A stretch of DNA of 64,000 nucleotides from Halomonas qaidamensis. GTDB lineage: Bacteria > Pseudomonadota > Gammaproteobacteria > Pseudomonadales > Halomonadaceae. Positions 9,137 to 17,541 of the stretch are shown here, piece by piece. The notes beneath the pieces are model-generated. The model did not search any database. It saw only the letters and a list, made by a program, of their open reading frames with translations, and was not told the DNA's origin. The DNA is taken from contig NZ_CP080627.1 in assembly GCF_025917315.1 (NCBI RefSeq), positions 3,162,001 to 3,226,000 of the forward strand, given 5' to 3'. The translations under genes and the position numbers were made by a program. Position 1 is the first letter of the stretch; every line of letters starts with the position of its first letter.

Positions 9137-10257
9137 GACTGGTTGCTCCCTGCCGGGTATAGACGGGCAGCATCGGCAGGCAAGTGAATCCCCAGGGTTT
9201 GCCCTAGTCGCAACCCTAGTGTGGCGCTATCGCGGCTGGGAACATCAGCCAGCAACCGTTGCTCGGTACCGTTAAGTCGCAGCGATACCCGCTGAAATGC
9301 ACCTAAAAATTCAATGCCTATGACATCACCGCTCAGCTCAGAGATGCTGACACTAAGCGCGACTGCTTCGGGGCGAATGGCCAATTGAGCTGCTTGGTCT
9401 TTCGCGTAGGCATGCGGCAAGCAAGGGCATGAAATAGTGCCTAGCAACGCGTGGTTATTCGCCTGTGCGGTCACCTCTAGAAAGTTCATCGTGCCGATAA
9501 ATGACGCCACAAAAGCGCTAGCAGGCTGGTGGTAGATCTCGGCAGGCGTACCCACTTGTTCGATCACTCCGTGGTTCATCACCACGATACGATCAGCCAT
9601 GGTGAGCGCCTCTTCTTGATCGTGGGTCACCATAATGGTGGTCACGCCAAGACGCGCCTGTAGGGCTTTGATCTGATGTCGCAAATGGCCGCGTACTCTC
9701 GCATCCAGCGCTGAGAGCGGTTCATCCAGCAGTAACAGGCCAGGCTCAGTCGCCAGCGCCCGCGCCAACGCAACCCGCTGCTGCTGCCCGCCAGAAAGCG
9801 CGGCAGGGTATTTATGTTCGCTACCGCTAAGATCAACGAGTGCCAGTAACTCCGCCACGCGGGCATGAATAGTCGCCCGATCACTGCGACGGTTGCGCAA
9901 CCCGTAGGCAACGTTATCGAACACCGTCAGATTGGGAAACAGCGCATAAGATTGGAACACAATGCCAAAATCCCGCGCCTGCGGGGGCAGCGTGGAAATA
10001 TTCTTGCCACGCTGAATTAGGCTACCTGATGTTTGCTGTGTTAAGCCTGCAATGGTGCGCAATAGCGTTGTTTTGCCACAGCCAGAAGGCCCTAAAAAGC
10101 AGACAAACTCGCCTTCCTGAATCTGTAGCGCAATGCTGTCCAGCGCGGTAAAGCTACCGAAGCGCTTAGTGACGCCATCTATGCTTAGGTGCGCAGAGGG
10201 TAAGTGGGGTTTCGCCGCCGAGTGAGCCGTCAGCGGCGATGTCAGTGTGGTCTGCAT
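9133..10257 (-). CDS. phnT: 2-AEP ABC transporter ATP-binding protein
   Basis: 374-aa ATPase of the importer. Walker [10 protein letters not shown] is at residues 56-64, signature [15 protein letters not shown] near 155, Walker [13 protein letters not shown] near 175, and a TOBE-type regulatory domain fills the last 120 residues (IRPEAVAL segment). I chose ATG 10257: GGAGA is 5 bases upstream, while an upstream in-frame start (10290) would place 11 extra residues inside the hairpin after phnS. It is coupled to the permease gene by an ATGA overlap. Confidence 0.93.
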   Translation of the reverse strand: MQTTLTSPLTAHSAAKPHLPSAHLSIDGVTKRFGSFTALDSIALQIQEGEFVCFLGPSGCGKTTLLRTIAGLTQQTSGSLIQRGKNISTLPPQARDFGIVFQSYALFPNLTVFDNVAYGLRNRRSDRATIHARVAELLALVDLSGSEHKYPAALSGGQQQRVALARALATEPGLLLLDEPLSALDARVRGHLRHQIKALQARLGVTTIMVTHDQEEALTMADRIVVMNHGVIEQVGTPAEIYHQPASAFVASFIGTMNFLEVTAQANNHALLGTISCPCLPHAYAKDQAAQLAIRPEAVALSVSISELSGDVIGIEFLGAFQRVSLRLNGTEQRLLADVPSRDSATLGLRLGQTLGIHLPADAARLYPAGSNQS

Positions 10258-10269
10258 AACATCTCCAAG

Positions 10270-10287
10270 CCCCGGCCTTGGCCGGGG
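10270..10287 (-). promoter_or_regulatory. GC hairpin between phnS and phnT
   Basis: CCCCGGCC, TT, GGCCGGGG: a perfect 8-bp inverted repeat in the 44-bp gap after phnS, without a following T-run. Such structures after a binding-protein gene usually stabilise that part of the mRNA so more of it is made than membrane components. Confidence 0.6.
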
Positions 10288-10301
10288 CAACTGATTCGTG
10301 C

Positions 10302-11351
10302 TTACTGTTCGGTTTTACCGTCGTAGCGGCGCTGCCACTCTGCCAGCACGCGCTCACGGTTAACCGCGGCCCACTGGAAATCGGCATCAATCATGCGATC
10401 CGCAATGTCAGCGGGGTAGTTTTCAATCGGCTGCGCCACACCTGGGTAGGCCACTACGGCGTAGCCTTCGTTATAGAGTTCGTTAGCCTCACGGGAAACG
10501 GCCCAATCCATCAGCGTTTGTGCAGCTTCCTGTTTGGCGGTACCCGCAACGATAGCGGCAGCCTCCATATCCCAGCCAAGACCCTCTTCAGGGAAGACCA
10601 CTTCAATCGGTGCACCTTGGGATTTCAAACGTGCCCCGCGGAAGGCAAATGACACGCCAACCACTGCTTCCCCGGTGGCCGCCAGGCTGCAAGGAGCAGA
10701 GCCAGAGTGGGTGTAACGGGAAATGTTGTTATGCAGACGGTCCATGTAGTCCCAACCTTGCTCTTCACCCCACAGCTGCATCCAGCTGACCACGTCCAGA
10801 TAGCCGGTGCCGGAGGAGTTGGGGTTAGGCATGATCACATGCCCTTCAAACTCAGGCTGGGTCAGGTCTTCCCAGGAGGTCGGCATGGGCACACCCTGTC
10901 GCTCGCCCTCAATGGTGTTGTAGCAAATGGCCGCTACCCAGGCGTCCATGCCTACCCACGCGGGGTCTTCACCGTTACGGTATGCCGCATCAATAAATTT
11001 GGGATCGAGATTTTCAACGCCAGCGGGGGCGTAGCGTTCAAGCATGCCCTCTTCTTCAAGCACCAGCAGACTGGTAGCGGCTAAGCCCCAGATAACGTCT
11101 GCCTGGGGATTATCTTTTTCTGCCAGCAGACGCGCAGTAATCACGCCCGTAGAGTCTCGCACCCAGTTAATAGTGATATCGGGGTGGGCGGCATTGAAGC
11201 GTTCGGCGTATTTTTGCAGGTCATCTGACTCAACGGCGGTGTACACCGTTAACTCAGTGGCGCTGGCCATAGAAGAGAAGGCAACAGCAGCTGTCGCAAG
11301 CAAAGCAGTTGCCATCTGATTAGGTTGGAAAAAGCGGTGAAGTGTCGACAT
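10302..11351 (-). CDS. phnS: 2-AEP ABC transporter periplasmic binding protein
   Basis: 349-aa precursor of the extracytoplasmic binding protein, related to ferric-iron/spermidine-type binding proteins. Residues 1-31 are a signal peptide ending ASA before TELTVYTAVE; the mature part has the usual family segments (WGLAATSLLVLEEEGML, NPNSSGTGYL, GVSFAFRGARLK). I chose ATG 11351, with GGGAG 7-8 bases upstream, because the longer frame to 11396 would be translated through the palindromic operator at 11370. It starts the phnS-phnT-phnU transcript. Confidence 0.92.
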   Translation of the reverse strand: MSTLHRFFQPNQMATALLATAAVAFSSMASATELTVYTAVESDDLQKYAERFNAAHPDITINWVRDSTGVITARLLAEKDNPQADVIWGLAATSLLVLEEEGMLERYAPAGVENLDPKFIDAAYRNGEDPAWVGMDAWVAAICYNTIEGERQGVPMPTSWEDLTQPEFEGHVIMPNPNSSGTGYLDVVSWMQLWGEEQGWDYMDRLHNNISRYTHSGSAPCSLAATGEAVVGVSFAFRGARLKSQGAPIEVVFPEEGLGWDMEAAAIVAGTAKQEAAQTLMDWAVSREANELYNEGYAVVAYPGVAQPIENYPADIADRMIDADFQWAAVNRERVLAEWQRRYDGKTEQ

Positions 11352-11369
11352 GGTAGGCTCCCAGCGTGT

Positions 11370-11381
11370 TGGTATAGACCA
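11370..11381. promoter_or_regulatory. probable PhnR operator upstream of phnS
   Basis: TGGTATAGACCA, a GntR-type dyad, starts 19 bases before the phnS ATG and recurs in opposite orientation before phnW (7391). It lies between phnS and the regulator gene phnR, which is encoded upstream on the same strand. PhnR as the binder is inferred from co-location. Confidence 0.7.
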
Positions 11382-11492
11382 GGAGTTTGCCGACATTAAA
11401 TGACAGTGCGATGACGCTTGTTTGACCGATTTTTGAAGTTGTATTGTGACCCTTTACGGGCGTTATCACATAGCCGCCATCATCGCCGCGCG

Positions 11493-12203
11493 CTATTGCT
11501 GACCAGAAAGGTCAACGCTGATACACAGAGAGTCATGCAGCCAGTGCTCCTCATCAAACTCAATGGGGCGCTGTTGATCGTCAAAAATAGCGCGACAAAT
11601 GTTCAGCCCTGCAGTGCCTGGGGCAACAAGTAACTCTTCAGCATCTAAGGGCGACAACGCTTCAGACACCATGCGTATTGAGCGATTGGCCAAGTGATGC
11701 CCCCAACGCTCTCTTAACAGCCCCCATAGCGACTGTCCGCTGTAGATATCTAATAGCTCGGGCGCACACTCTGGCACTACCCAAAGCGACTCCACCAGTA
11801 CAGCGCGATCATCCACGTAACGGCGACGGCGAATATGGTGGAACGGCTGGTCATCAGCCAGTTCCAGGGCACGGGCAGCCGCCAGGTGTGGGCGGGTTTC
11901 AAGCATCAGAACCGCTGTACGTGGTTGCCGCCCCTGAGCGCGCACATAGTCGTTAAAACCTGCATCCCGGGTGGGGTCATACACCAGCCTAGCCGGTGAA
12001 ATAAACCAGCCGCGCCGGTTGCTGCGGTGAATAAGCCCTTCTCCCTCCAGTTGTGCCAACGCTTGGCGCAACGTAACGCGGGTCGTAGAGAAGCGCTCTG
12101 CCAACGCTCGTTCTGCGGGTAACTTGCCTTCCCACTGCGTGGCATGCTGAGTGATTAAATAACGAAGTTGCTCTGTTAACTGTAAATAGTAAGCATCAGG
12201 CAT
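11493..12203 (-). CDS. phnR: GntR-family transcriptional regulator of 2-AEP use
   Basis: 236-aa regulator. Residues about 5-70 form the winged helix-turn-helix (LPAERALAERFSTTRVTLRQALAQLEGEGLI), and about 85-230 the UTRA ligand-binding domain (HHIRRRRYVDDRAVLVES, PIEFDEEHWLHDSL). It overlaps the end of the HAD gene by 8 bp and precedes phnS, as in PhnR of Salmonella-type phn clusters. It likely binds TGGTATAGACCA at 7391 and 11370 and responds to 2-AEP or a product. Effector and sign of regulation cannot be read from sequence. Confidence 0.88.
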   Translation of the reverse strand: MPDAYYLQLTEQLRYLITQHATQWEGKLPAERALAERFSTTRVTLRQALAQLEGEGLIHRSNRRGWFISPARLVYDPTRDAGFNDYVRAQGRQPRTAVLMLETRPHLAAARALELADDQPFHHIRRRRYVDDRAVLVESLWVVPECAPELLDIYSGQSLWGLLRERWGHHLANRSIRMVSEALSPLDAEELLVAPGTAGLNICRAIFDDQQRPIEFDEEHWLHDSLCISVDLSGQQ

Positions 12204-12924
12204 GCGCCGATTTTCCTGATAGATCGTTGGCCGATGAAGCGCCTGACGACGCTGCCATTCGCCAGTCTAAACGCCGCCACCCTTCCACACTAGCGACCTC
12301 CGCCAGCACGGGGTCAGGGTTAACCGCCACTGGGCAGTCGACATACTGCAGTAGCGGGATATCATTGCGAGAATCTGAGTAGAACATGGTATGACTGGGG
12401 GTAATGTTTTGCTCGGTTAACCACTGTTGAAAACGCAGCACTTTTCCCCCGCGGTAAGAGAGCACGCCTTTGCTATGGCCGGTGTAGTTCGCCCCACTTG
12501 CCGCATGTTCAACACTCAGCTCTACCGCCAACACATGTTCAATCCCTAACATCGTCGCAATCGGTGCGACCAAGTGATGCGATGACGCAGAAATGAGCAC
12601 CAGGGTGTCGCCTGACTGACGGTGTGCTTCCAAGCAGCGCCACGCTTGATCAAAAATACGTGGCTGCAAATGAGTAGCGACAAAGCGCTCAACTTCTTTT
12701 TGCACATCCACCACCCGGCGACCCCGCAGCGGTGCCAAGGTCATTGCTAAGTACTCCTCTAACTTTAACTTACCGGCGTGATAAGCCTGCTGCATCTGCT
12801 CGGCACGGGCTATAAAGGTTTCGGCGTCGCTGATCCAGCCCTGCTCGATCATCCATAAATTCCAGCGGTCACTGCAGTCTCCATCCAGGAGGGTGTCGTC
12901 AAGGTCAAACAGGGCAAGGCGCAT
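12196..12924 (-). CDS. HAD-IB family phosphatase
   Basis: 242-aa SerB/histidinol-phosphatase-like HAD hydrolase with all four motifs: Asp7 and Asp9 in FDLDDT, Ser112 in LISAS, Lys152 in GHSKG, and DSRND at 184-188. The all-alpha cap after motif I marks subclass IB. AAGGAG lies 7 bases before the ATG. It overlaps phnR, so it is probably the first gene of the phn transcript, yet no step of the PhnW-PhnX route needs another phosphatase. Substrate unknown; it could act on a phosphomonoester taken up with 2-AEP or on lipid-derived phosphoethanolamine. Confidence 0.85.
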   Translation of the reverse strand: MRLALFDLDDTLLDGDCSDRWNLWMIEQGWISDAETFIARAEQMQQAYHAGKLKLEEYLAMTLAPLRGRRVVDVQKEVERFVATHLQPRIFDQAWRCLEAHRQSGDTLVLISASSHHLVAPIATMLGIEHVLAVELSVEHAASGANYTGHSKGVLSYRGGKVLRFQQWLTEQNITPSHTMFYSDSRNDIPLLQYVDCPVAVNPDPVLAEVASVEGWRRLDWRMAASSGASSANDLSGKSAHA

Positions 12925-12934
12925 GAGGCACTCC

Positions 12935-12966
12935 TTTTTTCACGAGTTCGTTTTTTCACGAGTTCG
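12935..12966. repeat. tandem repeat, 2 x 16 bp in a 5' leader
   Basis: Two identical 16-bp units (TTTTTTCACGAGTTCG on the plus strand). On the minus strand the A-run of the copy nearest the HAD gene runs straight into its Shine-Dalgarno AAGGAG. Confidence 0.9.
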
Positions 12967-13070
12967 GCGGCGCGTAGCGTATGCCAACGACGATGACAAG
13001 ACGATGACGCCCTGACTGAAAATCGGAGTTGCCGATAAAAACTGCTGATCATGGTGCCTGACAGTGAAAA

Positions 13071-15794
13071 TTATGGCGTTAACCACGTTGCCGCAAATTC
13101 ATCGGCAGGTAGGGGATGTCCAAACCAATAGCCCTGTGCTTCGCTGCAGCCCATTTTTGCTAGCAAATCGGCTTGAGCCGGGCTTTCAACACCTTCTGCG
13201 AGGGTTTTCATATCTAGCGTGTCGGCCATGGCGATAATTGTTTGCACGATCGCACGATCATGATGGTTATCCAGCATGTCACGCACAAACGAAATATCTA
13301 TCTTTAACGCATCTGCAGCGAAACGACGTAAATAAGAGAGTGATGAGTAGCCCGTGCCAAAGTCATCAATAAACAGCGCATAGCCTGCCCGCCGCATCGA
13401 ATGAGTAATCGTGACCGCTTGATCGGGATCGCGCATAAAATCGCTTTCGGTTAGCTCTAATGCAATCGCACCCGGCGGTACACCGGTGGTCAACTTAGCC
13501 ACATGCGCGGTTAATTGAGGATCGGCAAACTGTTGGGCAGAAATATTGATGGATAATTTACCCGGCAATGGCGTGTGTTTGGCTTGCCAAACGCCTAGCT
13601 GGCTTGCCGCTTCCTCCAACACCCAATCGCCCAGCATTCGGATTAGGCCACGCTCTTCTGCCAAAGGGATAAATTCGCCAGGGCTTACCCATCCCCACTC
13701 AGGGTCATACCAGCGACAAAGCGCTTCAGCCCCGGTTAGGGTTTTGTCTGCCAGACTAAACTGGGGTTGGAAGTAGAGCTCCAAACGATGCCCAAGAATA
13801 GCTTGATGCAATCGCTCGGTCATCCATTGTCGACGCTCTAAGGCATGCCGCATCGTCTGTGTATAGGGGCAAACGCTATTGTCACGTCGTTTTGCATGAT
13901 GCAGGGCAATGCTGGCTGCGTTAAACAGCTCACCAGCGTCCGATACATCGTTAGGATAACTGGCAACACCAACACTGACATCAAGGTTAAAAACGCGATG
14001 CTCAAGCTGAATGGGACGTTTAATAATCTCACATAGCTGCAGCATTATTTCTTGGAGATGAACATCCTCTACACTGGGCAAGAGTATCGTAAACTCATCA
14101 CCAGACAGTCGCGCAACAGCACACTTGGGAAAATTGGCTTGCTGCAACCGCTTGGCTACGGTCGCCAATAACTGGTCGCCTACTTGATGACCATGTAAAT
14201 CGTTTACCTCTTTAAAGCGCCGAATATCTATTAGCAGTAACGAGAGAGAGTGATTTTGCCGGGTAGCTTCTTTTCCCATACTAGCCAATAGCTCAATGAA
14301 GCGCGCGCGGTTGGGTAAACCGGTGGTGCCATCGGTATAAGCGAGGCGGTGCATATGCCGATGGTCGCGGCGACGCTCTAATTCAGCAGCAGCACCTGTT
14401 GAAAGAATTTGTAGCACAGACGTTGCAAAGGCGTTGGTGGTGAGTGGTGATTGATAAAACACCATCATCACGCCAATAGCATCCCCCTTGGCATTATCTA
14501 AACGTCTGCCGATCCAGGCTTGGGTACCCAGCGAAGTTCCTGGCAACATAAAAGACTGGCCGCTTTGTGCAACACTTTCCCCTTCAAAAACAACCTTCTC
14601 AGCCGGCGTCCCACACAACATAAATGTTTGATTATCAACTAATTTACCACTTGCCACTAAGCTCACTGTGTGAGTTGTCATCGCTGGCAGCAACGTGCTT
14701 TTACGGGCGGCTGTTGAGCCCGAGTACTGGGGTACAGGTTGATCTAGCAAGGCGATAAACCCAGCATCAGCTTCTAATAAAGTGACCAACGTTGTAATCA
14801 ATTGATGAAAGTAATCATCCCCCACTCGTGACGTTACAGTGGAGGCGACTTGCACAACCGCCTCTTGCACGCGCTGTGATTCTTGTTGATCGGTTACATC
14901 AGAGATAAAACCTTCAAGATAGGCAACCTGTCCTGCATTCCCCATGACAGCCTGCCCTTGCTCCCACATCCAGCGATGGCTGCCATCCCGATGGCGCAGT
15001 CTGTAGACAACGCGATAAGGCTGACGCTGCTGAATTGCCTGCTGTACGGCTAGATATAGACGATTTTGATCAGCCTCGTGTATCAGGGAGGCAAAACTTA
15101 AGAGCCTATTATCTTGTAATTCATCCGGGTGATAGCCCGTCAGCGCCTCGGCTCCTTGACTCACCAACTGCATCGTCCAATGACGATCATTGAGGCACCG
15201 ATAGGCCATCCCCGGAAGATGGTTAAGCAGCGTATTTAAACGCCTTTCACTTTCGCGAGCGACACCTTCGCTGTGGCGAAGTGCTTCTTCGGCTTGGCAA
15301 CGGCTCAGCTCTGCGCCTGCTTGAGCAGCCACAATGCGTAAGATTTCATTTTCAAGGCCATCCGGCTGCATCGGTTGATTACTTAATACCGCTAAAATAC
15401 CAATGACCGGGCCATCTGCAGAAAACAGAGGCAACCCCATATAACTTTCAGCACTAAGCTGCCCAAGCAACATATCATTAGGAAAATGCGCTTGGACATC
15501 ACAGGCATAAAAACAGGGCTCACGTCCTAAAACGTTTTCACACGGCGTTCCAGCAAGTGGATAAGAAAAATTGTCCTGATAACAGCCATTTGACCAAACG
15601 GCCAACGTTGTGGCCCTATGAGGCGTATCGACAACAGCGATTAAAGCATGATCAACACCAAGCAAACCGGCAAGTTGCTCGACAAGCGTTGCGTAAAAAT
15701 CAGGCGTACCGCTTCGTCCCAGCCCTTCTGCCAACTGGCGAAAGATCTCTGCCGCTTCGTTCCTGGTGTGCATTGGCGCACTCACTTTTGTCAT
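13071..15794 (-). CDS. GAF-PAS-GAF-GGDEF-EAL cyclic-di-GMP protein
   Basis: Large cytosolic c-di-GMP enzyme, 907 aa from ATG 15794 (TTG 15815 and ATG 15773 are alternatives; none has a strong ribosome site). Order: GAF about 25-175, PAS with PAC about 190-305, second GAF about 325-475, GGDEF about 485-645, EAL about 660-907. The GGDEF signature reads SGDEF (564-568) with the metal Asp in LLIDIRRF kept, and no RxxD inhibitory site; some SGDEF proteins are active. The EAL domain has intact GAEAL (688-692) and DDFGTGYSSL, so phosphodiesterase activity is expected. No membrane segment or signal peptide. It diverges from the HDOD-GGDEF gene. Confidence 0.9.
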   Translation of the reverse strand: MTKVSAPMHTRNEAAEIFRQLAEGLGRSGTPDFYATLVEQLAGLLGVDHALIAVVDTPHRATTLAVWSNGCYQDNFSYPLAGTPCENVLGREPCFYACDVQAHFPNDMLLGQLSAESYMGLPLFSADGPVIGILAVLSNQPMQPDGLENEILRIVAAQAGAELSRCQAEEALRHSEGVARESERRLNTLLNHLPGMAYRCLNDRHWTMQLVSQGAEALTGYHPDELQDNRLLSFASLIHEADQNRLYLAVQQAIQQRQPYRVVYRLRHRDGSHRWMWEQGQAVMGNAGQVAYLEGFISDVTDQQESQRVQEAVVQVASTVTSRVGDDYFHQLITTLVTLLEADAGFIALLDQPVPQYSGSTAARKSTLLPAMTTHTVSLVASGKLVDNQTFMLCGTPAEKVVFEGESVAQSGQSFMLPGTSLGTQAWIGRRLDNAKGDAIGVMMVFYQSPLTTNAFATSVLQILSTGAAAELERRRDHRHMHRLAYTDGTTGLPNRARFIELLASMGKEATRQNHSLSLLLIDIRRFKEVNDLHGHQVGDQLLATVAKRLQQANFPKCAVARLSGDEFTILLPSVEDVHLQEIMLQLCEIIKRPIQLEHRVFNLDVSVGVASYPNDVSDAGELFNAASIALHHAKRRDNSVCPYTQTMRHALERRQWMTERLHQAILGHRLELYFQPQFSLADKTLTGAEALCRWYDPEWGWVSPGEFIPLAEERGLIRMLGDWVLEEAASQLGVWQAKHTPLPGKLSINISAQQFADPQLTAHVAKLTTGVPPGAIALELTESDFMRDPDQAVTITHSMRRAGYALFIDDFGTGYSSLSYLRRFAADALKIDISFVRDMLDNHHDRAIVQTIIAMADTLDMKTLAEGVESPAQADLLAKMGCSEAQGYWFGHPLPADEFAATWLTP

Positions 15795-15979
15795 TCTAGA
15801 AACAGCTGTCCGCAAAGCGCTGTTTTAATAAATTACAGCGAACTACAGCATAAACAGCTATTTTACTGATTTACAATGCCTACATATGGCAATACCAGCG
15901 CATGCTGATTCCATGCTTGTACTCATAGAATATGCCCTTGTGGCTGATCGCTGTGTTGGACAGCACGTTTGGAGATAAC

Positions 15980-17512
15980 ATGACGGGCCCTTCAGCCGAA
16001 GATGAAACGCTTTATGCTTCGCTCACCAATGAGCTTCCCGCCTTTCTTACGGAAGCACTGCTGCAAACGGCGAGTTTACCTTCGTTACCTGCCGTTGCGT
16101 TGCAGGTACTCGAAGTCGCTCGCTCTCCCCACGCCCCTCTGGGCGAGTATGCGCGTGTCATTGAACGTGATCCTGGGTTAACAGCACGTCTAATCGCGGT
16201 CGCTAATAGTGTCTATTACCTACGCTCGGCTCCCCCAGCACAAACCAGCTTAGAAGCGACGCAACGCCTGGGCCTGGATGCCACACTTGCTACCGTACTG
16301 AGCTTCACACTACTGCCCTGGCCGCCGACAGAAACCGTGGTTATTCAAACATGGCGGCGTGCCATTGTTGCAGCGGTAGTGGCAGGTAAACTGGCTAACC
16401 AACTCTGCCCTACGAAAGTGGGCAGCGCGTTCACACTTGCCCTACTACAAGACATCGGCATATTGGCAATCATTACCACCTATCCTGACGAAGCAGATAC
16501 ACTATACGCTGATTACCAAGCGTCCCATGCACAGTTAATCAACGCAGAGCGCCACTGCTTTGGCAGTGATCATACGCGAATTGGCGCCTGGTTAGCCGCG
16601 AAGTGGGGGCTACCTTCTCCCATCGTGCGGGCTATTTACCAAAGCCATGATGGCTTTGTAACCGATGACATGGAGACTCTTTGCTTACGTTTATCAGGCG
16701 CTATCGCTGATGCTTGGCTTAGCCCTGAACCAAGTGTGTCGTTAGCGCTATTACTAAAACAGATAGCCATCGCGGAGACAGTGCCAACACATGCAATTGA
16801 AGCACTCTTGCACCGACTACCCGAAGAGATAGACCTATTAACGGACATTCTTAACCTTACGGCACCGTCGTCTATCGACAGCCATGCACTGCTAGCAGAA
16901 GCCAAACATTTGCTTTATCAACACTCACTAGCACTTACCGCACGGTTAGATGATCAACAGCAGCAGTTGAATACATTACAGTTGCACAACGCTGCATTAG
17001 AAAAACGCAGCCGTATTGACTCACTTACCCAGCTTGCTAACCGTGCTTGGTTAGAAAAACAGCTCGAAGAGCGCTTTGCTCTTTGTAACGAGCAACGCCG
17101 CACTATGTCGGTCATATTCATTGATTTAGACCACTTTAAAGTGCTGAACGACCGCTATGGTCATCAGGCCGGTGACTTGATTTTAGAGCGGTTTGGTAAA
17201 ACGCTGGCGTCGTTAATTCGAAAAGGTGATTTAGCTGGGCGCTACGGCGGCGAAGAATTTTTAATTATCTTGCCTGATGAAACATCTCAAGCCGCTAAAC
17301 AGTTAGCTGAACGGATTGAACTGCATTTAAAAGAGCAACCTATGCTAACCGTAGATCAGGAAGCGCTATATATAACAGCTTCCATGGGCATTGCGTGTTT
17401 AAGTGATGGCAATTTCCGCAATGAACGCGATCTAATAGATGCCGCCGACCAAAGCATGTACTTCATCAAACGCTCTGGCCGTCGGGGCATCTCTGTTTAT
17501 GGTCAAGATTAG
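15980..17512 (+). CDS. HDOD-GGDEF diguanylate cyclase
   Basis: 510-aa soluble protein. An HDOD domain (residues about 30-230, with SLPSLPAVALQVLEVA and the ERDPGLTARLIAVANS helix) is followed by a helical linker and a C-terminal GGDEF domain with complete GGEEF at 423-427 and an RKGD inhibitory site five residues before it (414-417). It should therefore make c-di-GMP with product inhibition. I chose ATG 15980, preceded by GGAG at a 5-base spacing, over ATG 15932, which has none. It diverges from the EAL gene across 185 bp and is convergent with the TRAP permease gene. Confidence 0.9.
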   Translation: MTGPSAEDETLYASLTNELPAFLTEALLQTASLPSLPAVALQVLEVARSPHAPLGEYARVIERDPGLTARLIAVANSVYYLRSAPPAQTSLEATQRLGLDATLATVLSFTLLPWPPTETVVIQTWRRAIVAAVVAGKLANQLCPTKVGSAFTLALLQDIGILAIITTYPDEADTLYADYQASHAQLINAERHCFGSDHTRIGAWLAAKWGLPSPIVRAIYQSHDGFVTDDMETLCLRLSGAIADAWLSPEPSVSLALLLKQIAIAETVPTHAIEALLHRLPEEIDLLTDILNLTAPSSIDSHALLAEAKHLLYQHSLALTARLDDQQQQLNTLQLHNAALEKRSRIDSLTQLANRAWLEKQLEERFALCNEQRRTMSVIFIDLDHFKVLNDRYGHQAGDLILERFGKTLASLIRKGDLAGRYGGEEFLIILPDETSQAAKQLAERIELHLKEQPMLTVDQEALYITASMGIACLSDGNFRNERDLIDAADQSMYFIKRSGRRGISVYGQD

Positions 17513-17541
17513 CCATGCCAATAGTAACCGTTATTCTTTTA

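Noticed and set aside
15932..15979. Upstream ATG of the HDOD-GGDEF gene
   Set aside because: No ribosome site, whereas ATG 15980 has GGAG at 5-base spacing and the domain begins after it.
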